64,000 nt of DNA from Scilla litardierei (lineage: Eukaryota > Streptophyta > Magnoliopsida > Asparagales > Asparagaceae), in assembly GCA_030789695.1 (NCBI GenBank), contig CM061134.1:65299481-65363480 (forward strand), given 5' to 3'. The notes under the pieces are model-generated. The model made no database searches, was not told where the DNA came from, and worked only from the letters and a program-made list of their open reading frames with translations. Both the position numbers and the translations under genes were made by a program. How positions within the stretch are numbered: position 1 is the first letter of the stretch; every line of letters starts with the position of its first letter. Shown here one piece after another: positions 57,680 through 64,000 of the stretch.

Positions 57680-58955
57680 ATCTCCCCCTTTTGATGATGA
57701 CAAACCCATAAAAGATTTGAGCAAATAAATGTGCGTGTGTGAAGTGTGAGGGAGGAGGTAATGCAATATGAAATATACAATGAACAAGCATTACAAGATG
57801 CACAACAAATGTAGCAAGTAGATAGGCATGCTCCCCCTCTTTCCAAGCTCCCCCTATTCATATATTTTCAAGCTCTCCCTTCAACCAATAATACCATATT
57901 ACCGTTCCATTTCAATAGTACCAAATCTTTTCAGCAACTTTTTCTCCCCCTTTGTTATCATCAAAAGTAGACTAATGAAGTCAAAATAATATCACATGCA
58001 AAAATAGAGCATTATAAATTATATCTAGCACTTGCATGTCATTTTCCATAAAGTGGACAATTCAACTTCATTGACAATCATAATTTAGACTTCACCACCA
58101 ATGTGTAAGTGTGATAATATAAACATTGAAGTACAAAGGGAGATTCAATTTAGAACATCAACCAAATCAACCCACATTTTCTGATTAACATGAATTTCAC
58201 TAGGATTGATTTTTCACACCTCATTAAAAATGAGTTCAAGGTACTAAACCACAAAACATAGCCTATAAGGACTCTTAGATACGGGGTGGCTTTGCTTGAC
58301 GAGTAGAATACACCAACGCTAAATATTACCAATAAAACAAATCTTGGATACTCGTGGGTAGTGTATTTACCATGAATTTTATCCATTTTTCATATGGAGC
58401 AATTTTCATGTTTTTTTCATATTCATTTCTTTTTGTGCTCAATTTTTATTCATGGCAATACACATCATATCCCTTAGATAATTCAGTTTTTATCATCCTA
58501 CATTCACTTTCCAATATTCATAAAAAGAATCTCCAAAAGTACATCAAGTTTAATATTCGTGAAAGTGAGCATGTAGGTATAGAAATCAAATTAATCATTT
58601 CATGAAACATGTCATGGCTACTAAATACATTCTAATATGCGCATGTAGTTATAATAGTAATACAATGATTTCTACAAGAATATGAATGAACATAAAATAA
58701 TACCACTTATAATGATTCATAAAGAGGTATTATTAAGCACAATTTTTTTTTATTTTTGGTTTTCATTTTTTTTGTTTTTCTTTTATAAGAAACTAAAAAC
58801 ACTCCTAAAAAGCAAACAAAAGCAAGCACACAAACAAAAATTAAATCAAGCACACATACAGAACTATGAAGGTATGCAATGAATGCAAAGAAGGAAAAGA
58901 AATATACCTTCGCATCGCTATTTGACTAAGGAGCTAAAGAAATGAAACTTTCAAT
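57680..58955 (-). other. Element I 3' spacer and polypurine tract
   Basis: On the minus strand the polypurine tract AAAAGGGGGAGAT (within 57680-57694) adjoins the LTR. The rest is AT-rich and non-coding, with a T/A-rich run at 58740-58790. No pol remnant is recognisable. Confidence 0.7.
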
Positions 58956-60858
58956 TTAATGCTCCTCGCCAAATCTCCATCCCACCTGCATGAAAGGTGT
59001 TAAGTGTGACCTTGAAATCCAATAAGGTCTACTAGTGTTAGCCATTAAAGTTTTAGGAACCCACACTTGTTTGAACTTTATGTTTGTGTTTCTAAACTTA
59101 CAATAATAGGATGTGTGGCCAACACTATCACAAGTAAAGCACTTTGCATGCATATTTTTCACAATAGAAGGCACATTGTGGAATTTCTTAAATTTGGGCT
59201 TTTCAACGTTTTTCAAACCAAATCCAAGTCCTCTTCTATTATTGCCATATAATTGATTTTCGAGTATGGTATCCAACGAATGTTTACCAATTGAAAATTT
59301 TCTTAATGATAGTTCTAGACTAGAAACTTAGGATTTTAATAATTTATTCTCATCTACAAGCAAAGTACATTTACTTATAAAAGCTCTCTTGTTTTCCTCC
59401 TCCTTCCTTTCAAATTCAACCATTTTCCTTTTAAGATCGTTATTTAGCATGCACATTTTATCATTAAGCTCTCTAATCATATAACCTTTTTCAGTTTCAA
59501 GCATAATTAATTCTTGCTTAAGCATGCTAATATTATTCAATAAGGACGGGCAAGAAAGACAAGCAACTTCTTCATTAAAGCATGATTTTTCCTTTTTCGT
59601 TATAGCAATGGTTGAATCACGTGCTTCAAGTTTTTTTAAGGATGTCAACTTCTTCAGAAATGTCACAGTTTTCTTTTTGTAATTTAAAGCTGGCATTCCT
59701 ATAATCATTTAACGTGAGCTCTAGCTCATTAATCTCATTTTACATTCCTTTACAAACATATAGCAATTCAGCATTAGTGAAGGAATTAACCTCATCGTTC
59801 TTTGCCATTAAGCAAACGACAGCGGAGTGGGCTACCACCTCTTCATCCTCATCATCAGCTTCGATGTCCATGTCCCAAGTTAGCATCTTGGCTTTTCCTT
59901 CATCTTTAGCAACCTGAGCAGTCTCTTGTCTACATTGCTTCGCGAAGTGTCCTTTTTTCCTGCATTTGAAGCATTCAACTCAATTAGCAGGATCTTGTTT
60001 AGAAGAATTTTTATCATAATTAAAAGTGTTAGAGCGAATGAACCTTTTATGCATTTCTGATCTTCCTTGAGGAGTTCTGACATACTTTCTGAAATTTCTA
60101 ACCATTACCGCTATCTCCTCATCATCATCTTCATCTTCGCTAGCTTTCAGAGCAAGTGGTTTTGAAGCTTTTTCCTTCTCCTCAGGTTTCTCTCTTTCTT
60201 CTATATTTTGCAATTCAAGCTCATGGGACATTAAATTACCTATCAAATCCTCCACCCTCATCTGTGACAGATCTTTTGCTTCTTAGATGGTGGTGACTTT
60301 AGGCCTGAAAGAGCTTGGCAGTGCTCTTAATATCTTCCTCACATGTTCAAGGCTAGAATATGGCTTACCGAGCGAGCTAGACTTGTAGACGATGTTGGTG
60401 AACCTCGCAAACATCTCTGATATGGTCTCTGATGGTAGCATGTGAAATCCCTCGTACTCTGTGCTCAGAAATGCAAGTCTAGACTTTTTCACCTGTGATG
60501 TTCCCTCGTGTGTCACCTCCAATGTATGCCATATTTCCTGCGTAGTTAGACAATGTGAGATACGATTGAATTCAGATTTATCTAATGAACAAATGAGGGC
60601 ATTCATAGATTTAGCATTAACAGAATAAAGTCTTCAATCATTACCATCCCATTTAACATCAGGTTTAAGCATTTCAATATTTTCAATTTTAATGACAGGT
60701 GGCTTATAACCTTTTTCGACAATATTCCATGCTTTGTAATCAATAGATATCAAGTAGATTTTCATACGATTTTTCCAATAAGCATAATCTTCACCATTAA
60801 ATCTAGGGGGACGTGATATGGACTGACCCTCAGCAAAAGCACTATCAATAGGGTTCAT
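58956..60858 (-). pseudogene. gag: Element I gag (SIRE-like, several stops)
   Basis: ATG at 60858 opens MNPIDSAFAEGQSISRPPRF, then EDYAYWKNRMKIYL, the SIRE capsid start. The same frame continues through in-frame stops near 60634, 60283 and 59980, keeping MNALICSLDKSEFNRI, then IWHTLEVTHEGTSQVKKSR and a CCHC knuckle (C-FK-C-RKKG-H-FAKQ-C). One frameshift between 59980 and 59708 leads to a coiled-coil segment and a stop at 59328. The last block has a second zinc-type motif (CFTCDSVGHTSYYC) and the gag tail IKFKQVWVPKT. It ends at 58956, where protease would normally follow. Confidence 0.83.
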
Positions 60859-60885
60859 GGTCAATCCTAGGCTAGATCCTGAAAC

Positions 60886-60899
60886 CTGCACTGATACCA
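60886..60899 (-). other. Element I primer binding site
   Basis: Minus strand TGGTATCAGTGCAG, two bases from the LTR end. It is the initiator tRNA-Met type with one mismatch (T for A in TCAGAGC). Confidence 0.75.
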
Positions 60900-60901
60900 C
60901 T

Positions 60902-63113
60902 TGTTGGATCTGTATCCTAGCCTAAAGGGGGATGAATAGGCTTGTAAATATTCTCGTCCAACCCATGTGAAATCACACGCAGTTAAAATCACAAGCAGAG
61001 TAAATAAGAGATAATCACAGAGTACACACAAATTTACCCTGGTTTGGTTGCATCAAGGACCTACGTCCAGCCCCAAGCAAATACTAGCATTAATAAGTTC
61101 CTTCTGTACACCTACAATGGGGTCCTAGCTCCAACTCCCCACCTAGACTGTACCACACTCAACAAAGTGCAGAACTATATCGACCTAGTAAATGCGTATC
61201 TTGACTGCACCAACACGTCAAGACCCTCTTGTCTAGCCCCCAACTAGACAAGTCCCAAAATACGACACAAATAATGGTAAAGTTTCCCCCTACAGAGATC
61301 GTTACACTAAAATATGAATATAAAGAGTAAAAAGTTTAGAAATGCTCAGTTCGTGTCTGTGTAGTCGTCTTTGTCAATCTGTAGCCCTTTGAAGTCTAGT
61401 GCACAAGTAGGTCTGTGTGTAAAGCAATCCTAGTGCAAAATAATATTATCTCGGTCTGTGCACAGATCAACTCCCTCAATTCCTTTTCCATGTCAGTAGG
61501 ATTCGCTAGCTTTCTCCTTCATGCGGGTGTCTACGTCAGCACGTCTATCCGACGCGTATTAGGGCATGCAGCAGACTTATTCAAGTTCGAAAAGAACTCG
61601 TCTTCACGGTAACTTCTTCAACGGCGGGAGCTCTACGGCGGTGAACTCCGAGCGGCTAGTTTGACTTCTCCAACTTTGGTGTCTAGTTTCTCCAATGAGA
61701 TGAAGCAAACGGCGACACAATGGCAGCGAGTCAGACGTGACGTTGGTGGCAGTAGCCTCTCCTCCTCAATAGCAACGACAAGTTCTACGTCGGCATCGAC
61801 TCCTGCGGTGGCGAAAAGGTGGAGCTTCGTGATCACCGGCGGCTTCTTCTCGATGGTGATTTGTCTTCGATAGCTCAACAGCGAGAGCTCTCCGATGGTG
61901 ACTTGAGTTCGGCGATGAGGGCTCTCCGATGATGACTTCTCTTCAATGGTGACGGTAAGGATGTGGCAGTACGATGATGAGCTAACGGCAAAGATGATGG
62001 TACGGGCTGCTGGCACTTGAGCTATGAGCAGACGATGACGACAGAAGCGATGAGGTCCACGTAGCACAACTCCCTAGTGTATGGAATTACGATGACGAAG
62101 ACTCGCTACTCTCTCCATGGTGGCTCGAGAGAGAGAACTCTGACGATGGGTTGATGGAGCACAGAGCGGGCGGTTGACAAAGCTCGACAAGAAGGATGAA
62201 AACCCTGACGAAAATGGGATCTCCTTCGATATCCCAACTTGATGGCATCTTCTTGGTTCACAGCTCTTCGACGAGGTCCGACATTCTTCACGGCAACTGG
62301 AGACTCCACGGCTTCTACGGAGTTCATCTAGGAGATGGGGCGGCTCCTTGGAGATGATGCGAAGAGCTTGCGGCAAGTGAGGATTATTAAGTTAAAGCTT
62401 TGGATGATGCTTGGGAGAGGCTATAGGCAAAGGGGTTTTAGCCAGAGAGGTTGCATAAGGGTTGCATGAGGCTTTGGCCATCCCTTAGGTTTTTTTGATA
62501 TGGCCGGCCTCTCCCTTTTTTGTTGTATCAGCCGCAAGCATTTCTTTGGAGTTTGTCTGGGTTAAATAGAGATAAACTGGGGTTTACTTTGGCTTTAGGT
62601 TGTGGCAAGGAAAGAGGAATCCCTTGTGTGCGTGAGTTGTTCTCTTCTTGGCTAAGAATGTAAGCTTGGGTCCCTATTGAATTCAGCTAGACCCAACTCG
62701 ATGTGGCTAGGATGAGGACACCTACCAACTAGGAAATTTGTAATTGACTAGGGATTGGGTTGAATCAACCAACTTGGGATTTGATTTACAGGTCAAAAAG
62801 ATTTGAATTGGATTTTGATTAGGAGTTTGAAAAGGAATTGGGTTTGAACAAATCTCCATAATTGATTTGATCAAATATCAAATTGATTTGAATTGATCCA
62901 ATCTCCCTTTGACCAGGTCATACTGCTTTATGAACAATACTTCATCTCTCTCCCAAATTGCTATATGAATAGCAATTCCTCCAACGGTTGACTTAGTCAT
63001 CACTTTGAGAATTTACCGCTTTGCCATTCCTGAAAAACACTTAGTACACACGTTAAATATTAACACACGTTTGTCATCATCAAACTAGAGATCCTTGATC
63101 GTCGCATCCAACA
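60902..63113 (-). repeat. Element I 5' LTR (right copy, 2212 bp)
   Basis: Plus-strand reading TGTTGGATCTGTATCC to GCATCCAACA, collinear with the left copy apart from the indels noted there. GC-rich Ser/Arg-rich frames on the minus strand (61633-62376) are present in both copies but not preserved as ORFs. Confidence 0.85.
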
Positions 63114-63118
63114 CCCCC

Positions 63119-63542
63119 CTCACACTCTCTCTCTATATCTTCCCTCAATCCCCAAAACCCTCCCCCCCCCCCCGCCCGCTCTTCCAGCTGCCCTAGGGCA
63201 GATCGACCTACTCGATCGAGCACATCTAGTGCTCGGGCCGAGTAACCCCCCTCTCTGCCGCAACCCCCCACCTGAGCACGTCCGCTGCTCGGGCGGCTTC
63301 CACCCCCTTACACCCGCATCGCCCCACAGCCATCTCCCCCTCCCGTTACTTTTGCACCTTCTGATATTATTTTTTTCTGTCTATTTCAGGTGCATTACAC
63401 TTACCAAGGAGGAGACGTACAGGAGCAGCTTGGGGGATACATTGGATACGCGGCCAGGTTATTGCTTTTGTAGTGACGCTCGTGTCAGTACACTCTACCC
63501 TCCCTTTACTTTTTCTGATGTATGTCGCATGCTTGTCGCACG
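63119..63542 (+). other. Element J pre-env leader with splice-acceptor-like site
   Basis: CT- and C-rich non-coding sequence. A strong acceptor-like TTTTTTTCTGTCTATTTCAG ends at 63389, followed by purine-rich sequence with GCAGCTTGGGGGATAC near 63427. A spliced mRNA for the env-like ORF is plausible but inferred. Confidence 0.45.
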
Positions 63543-64000
63543 ATGCCTCCTCGTACTAGGCCGAGTAAGCCACCCCCTACATGACCGGTGAAGAGGAAGG
63601 CCACATGTGCCTCCTCTTCTCGGCCCGCACGCCGCCAGCAGCATACCCCATAGACACCCACCACCGAGGAGGAGTACATGCGCAATTCATTGTCCTCGTC
63701 CGACTCCTCAGGCTCCACTTTCACCCTTCCACTAGCCGTACTCCCCACCCACGATCACACGACACAGCTCCCACACATTCCCGCCACTTCCGCACCCATC
63801 CCCACTACTGCACCACCTGCCCCGCCTGCATCTCTGCTACCACGGGTGTGGACTTTTGGCATCACCTTTCTGGACGATACGCACCACGACCGCTTCGTTA
63901 CGATGTCGCACCGGACGATCATACCCACACGATTCATCCACCTCCACACCCTCCAGCACCTAGGACTCCTGCAATGGGTCCTTAGGCTATACACGTTGAT
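63543..64000 (+). pseudogene. Element J env-like ORF, N-terminal part (runs off the window)
   Basis: ATG 63543 opens MPPRTRPSKPPP. One frame continues to the window end with only two stops (TGA 63582-63584, TAG 63651-63653). After a basic patch (RPARRQQ) and an acidic/Ser region (EEEYMRNSLSSSDSSG) it becomes Pro/Thr-rich. It then enters TFGITFLDDTHHDRFVTM, IIPTRFIHLHTL and LGLLQWVLRLYTL, resembling the start of the conserved ATHILA ORF-1 domain also seen in F (LIDLGVFSEVETL). The assignment rests on this pattern and on the matching layout in F. Confidence 0.5.

Larger units (their letters stand above)
55788..63113 (-). mobile_element. Element I: gag-only SIRE-like Copia element (TR-GAG type)
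   Basis: Minus strand. LTRs are 60902-63113 (5' in element sense) and 55788-57679 (3'), with TG...CA ends and flanks of six C's on each side (target ccccc). A primer site and polypurine tract are present. The 3.2-kb internal region encodes only a SIRE-like gag with two zinc-knuckle regions and no trace of protease, integrase, RT or RNase H. This is the layout of terminal-repeat retrotransposons with a gag domain. The gag has several stops, so this copy is not functional. Confidence 0.85.

Overview
This is a nuclear stretch of a plant genome, almost certainly a flowering plant with a repeat-rich genome. Essentially all 64 kb is LTR retrotransposon sequence nested inside other LTR retrotransposons. 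I see no convincing host gene, tRNA, rRNA or CRISPR array. The evidence is the element types (SIRE-like Copia, Athila-like Gypsy, long-LTR non-coding Gypsy-like elements), the plant tRNA primer sites, the TG...CA termini and the 5-bp target duplications at most junctions. All coding regions are broken by stops, frameshifts or deletions.

Nesting, letters used throughout. J is an Athila-like element (55549-55787 and 63119-64000, continuing past the window); only its pre-env leader and the start of an env-like ORF are visible. E (window start to 55548) is a non-coding, long-LTR element inserted in J; about 2.7 kb of its 5' LTR lies upstream of the window. Inside E are B (22-27018, SIRE-like Copia with an env-like ORF, in E's 5' LTR), a solo LTR of E's own family (28015-30955) and F (32812-52174, Athila-like Gypsy). 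Inside B are A (350-6572, Copia, in B's 5' LTR), H (11835-14260, minus-strand solo LTR, between RT and RNase H) and C (18130-26413, non-coding element with 3.9-kb LTRs, in B's 3' LTR). Inside F is G (34823-44197, a nearly complete SIRE-like Copia, in F's gag). I (55788-63113, minus strand) is a gag-only SIRE-like element in J.

When the inserts are subtracted, the interrupted sequences rejoin: B's two LTRs come to about 1370 and 1365 bp, and each empty site can be read from the homologous copy elsewhere in the window.

The most interesting signals are regulatory. In F, a perfect 15-16-bp inverted repeat built on the CCGATCGG core sits exactly 10 nt upstream of a TATA box twice: once in the LTR (33474-33527; repeated in the 3' LTR) and once in the internal spacer before the env-like ORF (46392-46445). 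This suggests a second, internal promoter for the env-like ORF. G's LTR carries an array of similar small perfect hairpins with a different core, and A and H carry GC-rich arrays of inverted motifs. C and E share an unusual primer site that appears complementary to tRNA-Ile(AAU) instead of initiator tRNA-Met. C, E and I are three kinds of non-autonomous element: no coding capacity with giant LTRs, non-coding internal region, and gag only.
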